A stretch of 64,000 bases of DNA from CAWIMX01 sp963837345. GTDB taxonomy: Bacteria > Acidobacteriota > Vicinamibacteria > Vicinamibacterales > CAVVIG01. A program made the translations under genes and the position numbers. The number at the start of each line of letters is the position of its first letter. Position 1 is the first letter of the stretch. This document shows, piece by piece, positions 9,256-17,492 of the stretch. The stretch is from assembly GCA_963837345.1 (NCBI GenBank), contig CAWIMX010000001.1, positions 2,294,001-2,358,000 of the forward strand. The letters are read 5' to 3'. The notes beneath the pieces were generated by a model. That model did not search any database. It was not told the origin of the DNA and was given only the letters and a program-made list of their open reading frames with translations.

Positions 9256-10529
9256 GCGGGCTGCCCGGCAGGCCGACGCGCCGCCAGTCCGCGATCGATC
9301 GCCACGGCCGCGTAGAACAGCAGCACGAAGTCCACGATCGCCCGGTAACGCGTGGTCGGAAAATACACGACGTGGACGACGGCCACGGTCGCCAGCAGAC
9401 ACCAGAGAATCGCATCGTCCGACAGCGCGCCGCGGCGGAAATAGACGCCCGCGATGGCCAGCATCAGGATCGGCGTGTAGGACAGGGTGTACACGACCTG
9501 ATGGAAGGTCGATCGCGGCGGGCTGTGCACCACTTCGAAGGCGTGATCCGCACCGAACCGGATATCGCTCTCGGCGGTCGATTCGTGGGTCGGCACCAGG
9601 CGAGGCGAGAAGAAGTAGCCGAGATTCCGAAGCTTGAGCCACGCGATCGCGCCGGGTCGCTCGCGGATCGCGCCGAGCGCGGCGCGCGTCCAGGCGATGT
9701 CCATCACCCGTTCGCGTACGGGCACGCTCCCACGACCGGGCAGCGGCGCGATCACGGCGTTCGCGTACGGCACGAGCACGTCAGGGCCGTAGGCCGGCAG
9801 CAGGTCCGGCGTGTACTCGGAGTTGGCGATGAACAGATTCAGGCCGCTGCGCGTCGGCATCGGCCAGCCGTTCAACGCGGTATTGCGAAGCCCCCACGGC
9901 GCCATCACGATCAGCACGGCGCCGACGAGCGCCGCGGCGGCACTCGCGCGGCGCCTGGCGAGCAACAGCATCGCCGCCAGCACGGCCACCGGCAGCACCA
10001 CCGATCGCGTCAGCACTGCGAGACCGAGCCAGATGCCGGCACCGGCCGCGCGCCGCGGCGTGTCCGCCGTCACGAACGACGCGGCAAAGCCCAGCAGCAG
10101 CGTCACCGTCAGCGCCGTGTCGCTCGCATCCGCGGAATGACGGATGAGCAGCGGATAGACCGCGTACAAGCCGACTGTGAGGCGCGCCGTACGGCGTCCG
10201 GCCAGCTCGACGACCAGACGATACAGGAACACGGCGCCCAGGGCGGCAAGCGCGACTTGCGCCACCTGCACGACGGCCGGTGAATCGCGCGCGACACTCC
10301 GGACGGCGGCGATGAACAGCGGATACAGTGGCTGGAACCGCGTGGTTTGAAATCCCTCGAATCCGAAGGTGCCCCAGCGGCGCAGGCCCGTGGCGAGATC
10401 CCAGTAGTCGCCGCCGAAATCCGGACGGACGAGGATGAGGTAGAGCAGACGCGGGAGCGCGGCGGCGAGAACGAGCGAAAACGAGAAGGCCGAACCGAAA
10501 CGGGTGTTCGTTGGAATCGGTTCGGCCAC
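9252..10529 (-). CDS. GT39-like membrane glycosyltransferase, copy A
   Basis: First of three tandem paralogues, about 425 residues. Landmarks: DYWDLATGLRRWGTFGFEG, TTRFQPLYPLFIAAV, YAVYPLLIRHSADASDT, NGWPMPTRSGLNLFIANSEY, FPTTRYRAIVDFVLLFYAAVA. The start is uncertain. GTG 10529 places the gene 19 bases after the cytochrome c stop; an in-frame ATG at 10595 would overlap the cytochrome gene by 47 bases with a basic, atypical N-terminus. The stop overlaps the GTG of copy B. Role as for copies B and C; slight divergence between copies may mean different sugars or acceptors. Confidence 0.83.
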   Translation of the reverse strand: MAEPIPTNTRFGSAFSFSLVLAAALPRLLYLILVRPDFGGDYWDLATGLRRWGTFGFEGFQTTRFQPLYPLFIAAVRSVARDSPAVVQVAQVALAALGAVFLYRLVVELAGRRTARLTVGLYAVYPLLIRHSADASDTALTVTLLLGFAASFVTADTPRRAAGAGIWLGLAVLTRSVVLPVAVLAAMLLLARRRASAAAALVGAVLIVMAPWGLRNTALNGWPMPTRSGLNLFIANSEYTPDLLPAYGPDVLVPYANAVIAPLPGRGSVPVRERVMDIAWTRAALGAIRERPGAIAWLKLRNLGYFFSPRLVPTHESTAESDIRFGADHAFEVVHSPPRSTFHQVVYTLSYTPILMLAIAGVYFRRGALSDDAILWCLLATVAVVHVVYFPTTRYRAIVDFVLLFYAAVAIDRGLAARRPAGQPA

Positions 10530-10548
10530 CGGATGGCGGGACGCTGCG

Positions 10549-11130
10549 CTACCGCGGCTCCGACGTGGGCGGAGCCTGTTGGCCGGTGGGCGCATCCGGG
10601 CTCTGTGCCGTGGGATCCGCCGTGCCGGGCGTCGGCAGGGGCTCGGCCTGCCCGGCTGGACTCGCCGCGGCGGCAGGCGCGCTCCGGTCGGCCGGCTCGA
10701 TCTTGATCATGTTCAGATACTCGGTCTGGGAAAACAGATCCTCATCGCCGGCAGGGAAGTTGTTGCGATACAGCAGGAACGCAAGGATGTCGGCCGTCTG
10801 GGCGCGGCTCAGGCTCTGCGGGTTGTTCTGCGGCATGGACACGCGGATCCGCTCGGACAGATCGCCCAGCGTGAGATCCACCCATCCCGCATAGAAATCG
10901 GCGCCGACGACGCCGGGCGCCATTTCTCCGCCCGCCAGGTCGGGGCCGTGGCAACTCGCGCACTGCTCGGCATAGATCGCCTCGCCGCGCTTGGCCTGCG
11001 CCACCGAATAGACGCCGTCTCGCACCGACTTGGTCGGCTCCTGCGCGTTCACCGTCGCGAAAGAGCCGAGCGACCCGAGCGCGGCCGTCGCCACCGCCGC
11101 CAGCGCCGGAATTGCGAATTTGATCGTCAT
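10549..11130 (-). CDS. Exported monohaem c-type cytochrome
   Basis: A 193-residue periplasmic electron carrier. Signal peptide (MTIKFAIPALAAVATAALG, cleavage near VNAQ), one haem-attachment motif C57-A-S-C60-H61, GPDLAGG, and a likely axial methionine in VSMPQNNPQSLS. The C-terminal 45 residues are Pro/Ala/Gln-rich and low complexity. Sequence style (QAKRGEAIYAEQCASCH, ADILAFLLYRNNFPAG) matches small cytochromes that serve alcohol or sugar dehydrogenases. No dehydrogenase is adjacent. It heads the operon with the three glycosyltransferases and truA, an odd partnership. Confidence 0.88.
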   Translation of the reverse strand: MTIKFAIPALAAVATAALGSLGSFATVNAQEPTKSVRDGVYSVAQAKRGEAIYAEQCASCHGPDLAGGEMAPGVVGADFYAGWVDLTLGDLSERIRVSMPQNNPQSLSRAQTADILAFLLYRNNFPAGDEDLFSQTEYLNMIKIEPADRSAPAAAASPAGQAEPLPTPGTADPTAQSPDAPTGQQAPPTSEPR

Positions 11131-11217
11131 GGCACCTCGTCCGTGAATAAGACCGCACCTATTGTAGCAGGCGACCTTGAGCCGAGCCGAGGAACCACGC
11201 GCCTCGCGCCGGCGCCG

Positions 11218-11913
11218 CTAGTTGGCCGGCGTGCGCCACGCCAGGACGACATAGACGCGCGTGGTGACGAGGCTGCCGCCGATGCGCGCCGGGCGGAAGC
11301 GCCACAGTCGCACGGCGTCGAGGCCCGCATCGTCGAACCCGGGCGCCGATCGCAGGACGGTCGCGTCGCTGACGCGCCCGGCCTCGTCGACCGCAACCTG
11401 AATGAGCCCCACACCCGGGTCGCGGGCGAGCGGCGGGTAGGCCGGCACCGCCGTCGTGGCGGGATACGCGACGGCATCGCTCGGAGGCGCGATGTCGACC
11501 GGAGGGTCGCCGAGCGTGGGCACGAAGAGCGCGGGCGGACGCGCGATGTAGGCCACGAGCACTTTCGAGGGGATCGTGCGGGTGACGGGGCCGCCGGCAT
11601 CGCCCGACGCCGGCCGGACGGTTTGCTCCGCAGGCCGGAACACCCAGCCCGCGACGGCCGACTGCGCCGCGGCGGTAAAGGGCGGTGTCTCGCGCAGCAC
11701 AATCTCGCGCGTCACGAGGCCGCCGGCGTCGATCTCGACTTCGAGCAGCACCTCGCCACCGGCGACGGCGTCGATGGGCGTCTCGGGCAGTGAGCCCGCT
11801 TCGAAGGCGGGAGGCGTCCACTCGACGGCTTGTGCGTCTGCCGGGCGCGTGCCCGCGGCGGCGAGCGCCCAGGCGCACAGGCCTGCGACGAGCATCGGAT
11901 GGGAGGAGCGCAT
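11218..11913 (-). CDS. Exported protein with duplicated TonB C-terminal-like domains
   Basis: About 231 residues. ATG 11913 (MRSSHPMLVAGLCAWALAAA) gives a proper signal peptide; earlier in-frame starts only add an Arg/Pro-rich lead. There are two TonB-C-like modules. The first has VLLEVEIDAGGLVTREIVL with WVFRPA, and the second has IQVAVDEAGRVSDATVLRSA with AVRLWRFRPARI. The Pro-rich spacer and N-terminal membrane anchor of true TonB are missing, so it is a periplasmic TonB-C protein rather than a complete energy transducer. Intergenic DNA to the cytochrome gene downstream is 87 bases. Confidence 0.75.
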   Translation of the reverse strand: MRSSHPMLVAGLCAWALAAAGTRPADAQAVEWTPPAFEAGSLPETPIDAVAGGEVLLEVEIDAGGLVTREIVLRETPPFTAAAQSAVAGWVFRPAEQTVRPASGDAGGPVTRTIPSKVLVAYIARPPALFVPTLGDPPVDIAPPSDAVAYPATTAVPAYPPLARDPGVGLIQVAVDEAGRVSDATVLRSAPGFDDAGLDAVRLWRFRPARIGGSLVTTRVYVVLAWRTPAN

Positions 11914-12009
11914 CCTCCCGTATTTTACGCCCCTTCCGGGCGCGCTCCGGCCGGGGTCGGCAGGCGGCCTGCCGGGGCGGCGGCGCGGTCCCAACTCTTA
12001 ATTCCTTCA

Positions 12010-12038
12010 TTGACGGGGTGCGCCCGCGGTGATACAGT
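12010..12038 (+). promoter_or_regulatory. Sigma-70-type promoter for blaI-M56-radical SAM operon
   Basis: TTGACG (12010-12015), a 17-base spacer and TACAGT (12033-12038) preceded by TG at 12030-12031 make a good extended -10 promoter about 44 bases before the blaI ATG. Between promoter and start lies an AT-rich stretch with TTTAAA (12055-12060) and the palindrome TCTTAAGA (12062-12069), a reasonable place for BlaI self-repression. A related AACTCTTAATTCC run is at 11993-12005, just upstream of the -35 element. Operator assignment is inference. Confidence 0.5.
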
Positions 12039-12081
12039 CCGGCCCGGCGTAACTTTTAAATTCTTAAGACTTGATCGCCCG

Positions 12082-12456
12082 ATGGCCCGAAAACGTTCGC
12101 CGGCGCTGACCGACGCGGAGGCCCGCATCATGGCCGTGCTGTGGGGCGTGAGCACCGCGACGGTCGCCGACATCGTCGCCGTTCTGAGAAAGCGGCGGGC
12201 CGTGAGCTACAGCACCGTGCAGACGATCCTCCGCATCCTCGAGATGAAGGGCTACGTGGCGCACGAGAAGGTCGCCCGCGCGTTCATCTATCGCCCCATG
12301 ATGGATGAACGCCAGGCCCGGCACCGCGCGCTGCGACACCTCGTGCGGCGGCTGTTCAACGGATCGCCGAGCCTGCTCGTGCTGAACGTCCTCGACGACG
12401 AGAAACTGGACCCCGACGAGTTGAAGCGGCTGAAGAGACTCATTCAGGACGCGTGA
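12082..12456 (+). CDS. BlaI/MecI/CopY-family winged-helix repressor
   Basis: A 124-residue dimeric repressor. N-terminal winged helix: LTDAEARIMAVLWGVSTATVADIV, then the recognition region SYSTVQTILRILEMKGYVAHEK and FIYRPMM; the C-terminal half is the dimerisation helix region. In this family the repressor is inactivated by proteolysis triggered by the partner M56 membrane protease, which is encoded 10 bases downstream. Likely targets are its own operon and perhaps other genes. In Acidobacteriota such pairs are common and not evidence of beta-lactam resistance. Confidence 0.93.
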   Translation: MARKRSPALTDAEARIMAVLWGVSTATVADIVAVLRKRRAVSYSTVQTILRILEMKGYVAHEKVARAFIYRPMMDERQARHRALRHLVRRLFNGSPSLLVLNVLDDEKLDPDELKRLKRLIQDA

Positions 12457-12466
12457 AGGAGCGCCC

Positions 12467-13903
12467 GTGACTCTTGCGTTGAACTGGCTGTGGCAGGGCG
12501 CCGTCGTGGCGGCGGCCACGACGGCAATCCTGCGCGGCCTCGAGCCGCGTCGCGCGGCGGTCCGCTACCGCGCGCTCGGCCTGGCGTGGGTGTCGGTGCT
12601 CGTGCTGCCCGGCGTCGCGTGGATCCGGGTCGCCGCCGCCGCGGCTTCCGCACACGGCGCGGCCATCGCCCAACGCCCGGCAATCGTGTCGATCCCCGCC
12701 GGATGGTGGACGTCGGGGACGATCGCGCTGGCCCTCTGGGGCGCGTGGTGCTCGGTGCAGGCGTTTCGTGCGGCGCGCGCCGCATGCGCGCTGCGGCGCA
12801 CGATGCGGTCGTGCCGCGGGTTTCCCGTCGATGTGGAAGCCCGCCTGGCCTGCTGGACCCGCGTCGGGAAGACCGGCCGGTGCGCACGGCTGGTGCTGGC
12901 CGACGGCGTGGCCGCGGCCGCCGTTCTCGGCTGTGGACGCCCACTGATCGGCGTTGCGCCACGGCTCCTCGACGAGCTGACCGACACGGAACTCGACGCC
13001 ATCGTGATGCACGAATGGGCGCACGTGCAGCGACGCGACGATGTCGCGCACCTGGCCCAGCTGCTCGTGCGCGCGGTGGTCGGCTGGCATCCGGCGCTCT
13101 GGTGGCTCGATCGCCACCTGCGCGTCGAGCGCGAGGTCGCCTGCGACGAGCGCGCGGTCGCGATCACCGGTTCCGCGAAGGCGTACGCCACGTGCCTCAC
13201 GAAGCTCGCCAGCCTGACCTCGCGGCCGCCGGCGTCGGCGCTCGCGGCGCTGGCCTCCTCCGGCCTTCGCCAGCGCATCGTCCGCATTCTCTCGCCCGCG
13301 GGTGCGCCGGCCGCTGCGTCCTGGCGCGCCGTGGCGGTGTGCACCAGCCTCGTGCCGTGCCTCATGGCCGGCCTGGTCGCCGGCGTGCGGCTGGTCGTGG
13401 CCGACGCGCGCCCGGCAACGCCGGCGCCCGCATTCGCGGCGAGCGAGCGGCCGCTCGACGCTGGACGAGCGATAGCCGTCCGTCCGCTGGACGGCGATGG
13501 GAGGCAGGCCCCAGTCATGCACGACGTCGTCGCTCCCGACCCGTTCACGAACGTGGCGGCGCGCGACGGTGGGCCCGCGACGCCCGCGCACCCGGGCGGT
13601 GAGTCACCGCTGTTCTTCTCGTCCCCGGTGGCGGCGCGACCGATCGCGGCAGAAGCGGTCGTGCCTCCCGGCGGGCCGGCTGCGCTCGCGCTGGCCGTCC
13701 CCGTGACGCTCGAATCGCGGACGTCGATCGATCGCAATGAGCCCCTGGTCGCGGCGCCGTTGAGCGACGCCGTGCAGCCGCCCACGATTTGGGGGGCCAC
13801 GGCCGATGCCGGCGTCGCCATCGGCCGGACGTCGGAGAAGGCCGGGATCGCGACGGCCGGGTTCTTTACTCGCGTCGGCAAATCGATAGCCGGCTCTTTT
13901 TGA
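12467..13903 (+). CDS. BlaR1/MecR1-like M56 membrane metallopeptidase
   Basis: A 478-residue integral membrane zinc peptidase starting at GTG 12467. Early hydrophobic segments are followed by the M56 core with H182-EWAH and downstream VEREVACDERAVAI, the third zinc ligand region. A further helix occurs near residues 285-310 (AVAVCTSLVPCLMAGLVAGV). The remaining about 165 residues are Ala/Pro-rich and show no penicillin-binding sensor domain, so the stimulus is not predictable. It is expected to cleave or trigger loss of the adjacent BlaI-type repressor. Its TGA lies directly before the AGGAGG of the next gene, arguing for one operon. Confidence 0.88.
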   Translation: MTLALNWLWQGAVVAAATTAILRGLEPRRAAVRYRALGLAWVSVLVLPGVAWIRVAAAAASAHGAAIAQRPAIVSIPAGWWTSGTIALALWGAWCSVQAFRAARAACALRRTMRSCRGFPVDVEARLACWTRVGKTGRCARLVLADGVAAAAVLGCGRPLIGVAPRLLDELTDTELDAIVMHEWAHVQRRDDVAHLAQLLVRAVVGWHPALWWLDRHLRVEREVACDERAVAITGSAKAYATCLTKLASLTSRPPASALAALASSGLRQRIVRILSPAGAPAAASWRAVAVCTSLVPCLMAGLVAGVRLVVADARPATPAPAFAASERPLDAGRAIAVRPLDGDGRQAPVMHDVVAPDPFTNVAARDGGPATPAHPGGESPLFFSSPVAARPIAAEAVVPPGGPAALALAVPVTLESRTSIDRNEPLVAAPLSDAVQPPTIWGATADAGVAIGRTSEKAGIATAGFFTRVGKSIAGSF

Positions 13904-13913
13904 GGAGGTCTCG

Positions 13914-15458
13914 GTGCGCATTCATCTGGTCAACCCCAGTGACCTCTCGTTCGGAACGGCCGTCATCACGCCGCGGTGGCTGTACGTGCTGGCCGCGGCG
14001 ACTCCCGATCGCTACGGCGTGCCCAACATCGTCGACGAGACGCTCGAGCCCTTCGACCTCGACGCCATTGGGCCCGGCGACGTCGTGGGCATCGGCATCC
14101 ACACGGCGAACGCCCTTCGCGGATACCGGACGGGCCGCCTCGCGCGCGAACGGGGGGCCTTCGTGGTGTTCGGCGGCATTCACGCCACGCTGTTCCCCGA
14201 CGAAGTGCGCGAACACGGCCAGGCGCACGCGGTGGTCAGCGGCGACGGCGACCTGGTGTGGCCGCGCGTGCTGGCTGATTGCGAGCGCGGCCGGCCGGAG
14301 CCGACCTACGAGGGCGGACATGTCGAAGGCGAGTCGTTCTCGCCCGCCCGCTGGGATCTGCTGCCGCCGAACCGCTACATGTGGGGATCCGTCCAGACGG
14401 TGCGCGGCTGCCCGAAGCACTGTTCGTTCTGCTCGGTGTGGCGGACCGACGGCCAGAAGCCGCGGCAGCGCGTGGTCACGGAAGTCGTGCGGGAAGTCGT
14501 CGAGCTGCGGCGGCAGGGCTTCCGGTTCGTGCTGCTGGCCGACGACAACTTCTATCCCGTGACGCTGGACGATCTGACGACGGCCGAGCGACGCACCGAT
14601 CCGCTGCGCCTGGCGACGCTCAGGGCGCTGCGGGAGGAGCGCTTCGAGCTGATGGCGCAGCTCGCGCGCCTGCCCGACGACATGGTGTTCTACACGCAAA
14701 TCACGATGGAAGCGGCCGAGGATCCGGAGTTCCTGGCCGCGATGTGCCGGGCGAGGATTCGCGGCGCGCTCGTCGGGGTCGAGTCGGTGACGCCGGAAGG
14801 GTTGAAGGCGGTGTTCAAGAACTTCAACGACTCCGGCGAGGCCCTGGTCACCAAGCTGCGCGCGTTTCGCGATCAGGGTGTCCATGTGCTTGGCTCGTTC
14901 ATCTTCGGGCTGCCCACCGACACGGCCGACACGTTCGATGCGACCGCGGACCTCGCGCAGCGCAGCGGCGTGTCGTTCGCGCAGTTCGTGATGCTCACGC
15001 CGTTTCCGGGCACGATCGACTTCGCGAAATGGGAGCGCGAGGCGGGCGGCGCGACCGTGGCCGGCGTGCCGATCACACGCTACTGGCTCCTGCCCTCGTC
15101 GTCGCGGCCCAGGGTCTATGCGCCGCATCCGACGATGACGGCCGACGAGATCCGACGCCGGACGCAGGCGGTGTGGGACCGCTTCTATGCGCTCGGGGCG
15201 ATCTGGCAGCGCTCCTCGTGCGTCCGCTCCATCCGCGCGCGGGTTGCCTTCGTCCTTCTCTCGAAGCTGTACCGGCAGATGTACGCCAATACCGGCATCG
15301 CGACCGACAGCGCGCGCGTGGCGCGATCCGCGAAGCGCGCGCGGCTGCTCGCGCGCGCCGCGCGGCGCCTCTTCATCGCTCAGCCGATGCCCGATCTGGA
15401 AGTGCCGCCCGTGGCGTCAGCGCGAGCCACGAGGCTCAGCCTGCGCGTCACTTCGTAG
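13914..15458 (+). CDS. B12-binding-domain radical SAM protein
   Basis: A 514-residue enzyme, GTG start 13914 with AGGAGG at 13904-13909. The N-terminal about 130 residues have the cobalamin-binding Rossmann pattern (GPGDVVGIGIHTANAL, FVVFGGIHATLFPDE). The radical SAM core follows, with the [4Fe-4S] motif C166-PKH-C170-SF-C173 and ADDNFYP. Such class B enzymes carry out methylations or rearrangements on lipids, antibiotics or pigments using S-adenosylmethionine. The C-terminal region (RSSCVRSIRARVAFVLLSKLYRQMYAN) resembles that of hopanoid- and lipid-modifying members. Co-transcription with blaI-M56 suggests it is the regulated effector of that sensor; this is inference. Confidence 0.9.
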   Translation: MRIHLVNPSDLSFGTAVITPRWLYVLAAATPDRYGVPNIVDETLEPFDLDAIGPGDVVGIGIHTANALRGYRTGRLARERGAFVVFGGIHATLFPDEVREHGQAHAVVSGDGDLVWPRVLADCERGRPEPTYEGGHVEGESFSPARWDLLPPNRYMWGSVQTVRGCPKHCSFCSVWRTDGQKPRQRVVTEVVREVVELRRQGFRFVLLADDNFYPVTLDDLTTAERRTDPLRLATLRALREERFELMAQLARLPDDMVFYTQITMEAAEDPEFLAAMCRARIRGALVGVESVTPEGLKAVFKNFNDSGEALVTKLRAFRDQGVHVLGSFIFGLPTDTADTFDATADLAQRSGVSFAQFVMLTPFPGTIDFAKWEREAGGATVAGVPITRYWLLPSSSRPRVYAPHPTMTADEIRRRTQAVWDRFYALGAIWQRSSCVRSIRARVAFVLLSKLYRQMYANTGIATDSARVARSAKRARLLARAARRLFIAQPMPDLEVPPVASARATRLSLRVTS

Positions 15459-15543
15459 CGGCCGCGTGCGGGGAGCGCGAGGACGAGCAGGTGCCGATCG
15501 GCCGACAGCGGCTTGAACGCGGTACGGACGCCCGGCTGGCGCT
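15459..15543. other. Short convergent gap with protein-like minus-strand frame
   Basis: The 85 bases between the convergent radical SAM and zinc-metallopeptidase genes carry a minus-strand frame reading PGVRTAFKPLSADRHLLVLA that looks protein-like but has no start of its own. It may be a remnant of a longer gene or chance in GC-rich DNA. No terminator hairpin with a T-run is visible. Confidence 0.2.
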
Positions 15544-16404
15544 TCAGCGGCGGGGTGGCGGCGCGTCGGCGAACGTATCGCACGCGTCGATCGTGCCCAC
15601 GTCGAGCCCACGGCGCAGCCACGTCACGCGCTGATCCGACGATCCGTGCGTCCACGTTTCCGGCGTGACCTGACCCTGTCCCAGCCGCTGCAGCCGATCG
15701 TCGCCGATGGCCGCCGCAGCCCGCAAGCCTTCTTCCGCATCGCCCGGCTCCAGGAGCTGGGACGCCGCATGATGGCCCCACACGCCGGCGAAACAATCGG
15801 CCTGCAGCTCCAGCCGCACCGACAGGGCGTTCGACTGCGCGTCGCCTGCCCGCCGGCGAAGGGCCATCGCGCGCTCGTCGATGCCCAGGAGATGCTGGAC
15901 GTGATGTCCCACCTCGTGCGCGATGACGTACGCCTGGGCGAAGTCTCCGGGCGCTCCGAACCGGCGATCGAGTTCGGAGAAAAAGCTCAGGTCGATGTAC
16001 ACGCGCTGGTCGCCTGGGCAGTAGAAGGGGCCGACCGCGGCCGAACTCATGCCGCAGGCGGATTCCACCGCGTCGGAGAAGAGCACCAGCGTCGGCGCAT
16101 CGTAACGCCGGCCCATCTGGCTGAAGAGCTCGCTCCAGGTGTCTTCGAGATCGCCAAGGATCCGGCGGACGAATTCCGACGCGTCATCCGGTGGGCCCGC
16201 TCCGTCGCTCCCGACGCCCGAATCCACCGGCGCGAGCCCGTTGTCGGTCAGCAACATCAGCGGGTTGATGCCGGTGACGTAGCTGATTGCCAGCAGGAGC
16301 AGCAGGCCGCCCACGCTGAGGCCGCCGACCCCGCGCGACATCGGCAATCCGCGGCCCCGACGGTCCTCGACGTTCTCGCTTCGACGCGCGTCACGCCATC
16401 GCAT
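15544..16404 (-). CDS. ypfJ: YpfJ-family neutral zinc metallopeptidase
   Basis: A 286-residue membrane-anchored protease. One N-terminal membrane helix (GGLSVGGLLLLLAISYVTG) is followed by an extracytoplasmic domain. It contains YCPGDQRVYIDLSFFSEL, the zinc motif HEVGHHVQHLLG and ELQADCFAGVWG, all typical of the neutral zinc metallopeptidase family. EGLRAAAAIGDDRLQRLGQG and HGSSDQRVTWLRRG complete the conserved C-terminus. Physiological substrate is unknown. Its 3' end faces the radical SAM gene. Confidence 0.93.
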   Translation of the reverse strand: MRWRDARRSENVEDRRGRGLPMSRGVGGLSVGGLLLLLAISYVTGINPLMLLTDNGLAPVDSGVGSDGAGPPDDASEFVRRILGDLEDTWSELFSQMGRRYDAPTLVLFSDAVESACGMSSAAVGPFYCPGDQRVYIDLSFFSELDRRFGAPGDFAQAYVIAHEVGHHVQHLLGIDERAMALRRRAGDAQSNALSVRLELQADCFAGVWGHHAASQLLEPGDAEEGLRAAAAIGDDRLQRLGQGQVTPETWTHGSSDQRVTWLRRGLDVGTIDACDTFADAPPPRR

Positions 16405-16694
16405 CAGACACCTGCCCGACGCCTGTTATAGCGCAGATTCGATCGCGCACGAGACGCCTCGCGCGGCCGACCTCGAGCGATCGAAGCGCGACTCCGGCCT
16501 CCAGCTCGTCCAGAGCGGCGCGCGGAAGACTTTTTCAGTTTCAGGCCTGCGCACGTCTGTTCCTCGGCACGCGTTTTCTGGACCTCCGCTCGATTCCAGC
16601 GCGATCCGGCGCGTCGACGCGTGGCAGCGTTTCTGCAGCAGGCCCCGCCGTTTGCCGGCCGGCACTTAGCCGTCCGTGTCGACAGGAGCCTTTC

Positions 16695-17486
16695 ATGACC
16701 TACCGACTCGCCAAGCGGTTCAAGATTCTCATCCTGACGGCGCTGCTCGCCGTCGCCACCGGCATCGCGGCGGCGCCGATCCGGAATGCCATGTCGCCGC
16801 TGGTCACACGCCCGTTCAGCCAGTGGCTCGATACGGCTCCTGGCGCCCGGACACAGACCGGCCCACTGCTGAGCCCCGACCTCAACCGGCTTTCGGAACC
16901 GGGCGAGTCGCGGCTCGACGCCACGTCGCCCGACAATCTCGGCCGGTCGGGCGCGGCGGGGAGAGGCAGACGCTACGAGGGCGACGACGCCCGAGCGTCG
17001 AGGACCGGGGATGGTGGACCGCGCGGGCGCGGCGAAACCGGCGGGTGGGTGGTTGTCGGCAATGGGTCGAGCCGCGGATCGGGCTTCGTGCCGTTCGGGT
17101 TCCCGGGCGCGGGCGGCATCGGCGCGGGCACGCGGCCCGGTACCCGGCACGAGGGAGCCGCCCCGGCGAAGGCTGATGCGAAGCCGGGCGCCGCCGGGGC
17201 GCCGGCACAGCACGGCGGCTCAGGCGCCGGCGGGCCGGCCGCAGGCGGCGGCCAGGGCAACGTCGCGAGCGGACCAGGCGCGCCAGCCGCACCTGGCAGC
17301 CTCTTCGGCGACCACAACGACGGCCTGGATGCGCTGACTGGCGTCGCCGCGACCAATCCTCCGCTCGACCCGGGCACCTCGTTCGGCGCGACCAACGTCG
17401 CTGTGAACCCGGAGCCGTCGACGCTGTTCCTGTTCGGCACCGGAATCGCGCTCGTCGCCGGAACCGTGCGCCGTCGGCTGCGGTAG
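16695..17486 (+). CDS. PEP-CTERM sorted low-complexity exoprotein
   Basis: A 263-residue secreted protein: N-terminal signal (FKILILTALLAVATGIAAAP), a Gly/Ala/Pro-rich low-complexity middle (about residues 70-205), and a C-terminal sorting tail. The tail has the PEP signature in NPEPSTLFLFG, a hydrophobic helix (TGIALVAGTV) and basic RRRLR. This is the architecture recognised by exosortases, which cleave near the PEP motif during export. It lies seven bases upstream of the exosortase gene, so it is very likely the cognate substrate. The biased composition suggests a matrix or spacer protein associated with exopolysaccharide. Confidence 0.88.
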   Translation: MTYRLAKRFKILILTALLAVATGIAAAPIRNAMSPLVTRPFSQWLDTAPGARTQTGPLLSPDLNRLSEPGESRLDATSPDNLGRSGAAGRGRRYEGDDARASRTGDGGPRGRGETGGWVVVGNGSSRGSGFVPFGFPGAGGIGAGTRPGTRHEGAAPAKADAKPGAAGAPAQHGGSGAGGPAAGGGQGNVASGPGAPAAPGSLFGDHNDGLDALTGVAATNPPLDPGTSFGATNVAVNPEPSTLFLFGTGIALVAGTVRRRLR

Positions 17487-17492
17487 CTGGGC

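Noticed and set aside
6712..9642. Single 976-codon frame covering two glycosyltransferases
   Set aside because: It exists only because the frameshift in the middle copy merges frames. Start/stop overlaps and paralogue alignment show separate genes of about 420-428 residues.
12467..13903. Beta-lactam resistance sensor BlaR1
   Set aside because: The M56 domain is present but no penicillin-binding sensor domain and no beta-lactamase gene in the operon, so a resistance role is not supported.
16405..16694. Possible small gene or RNA between ypfJ and the PEP-CTERM gene
   Set aside because: Frames here are short with Arg/Ser-rich composition, and no folded RNA family or promoter elements could be recognised.
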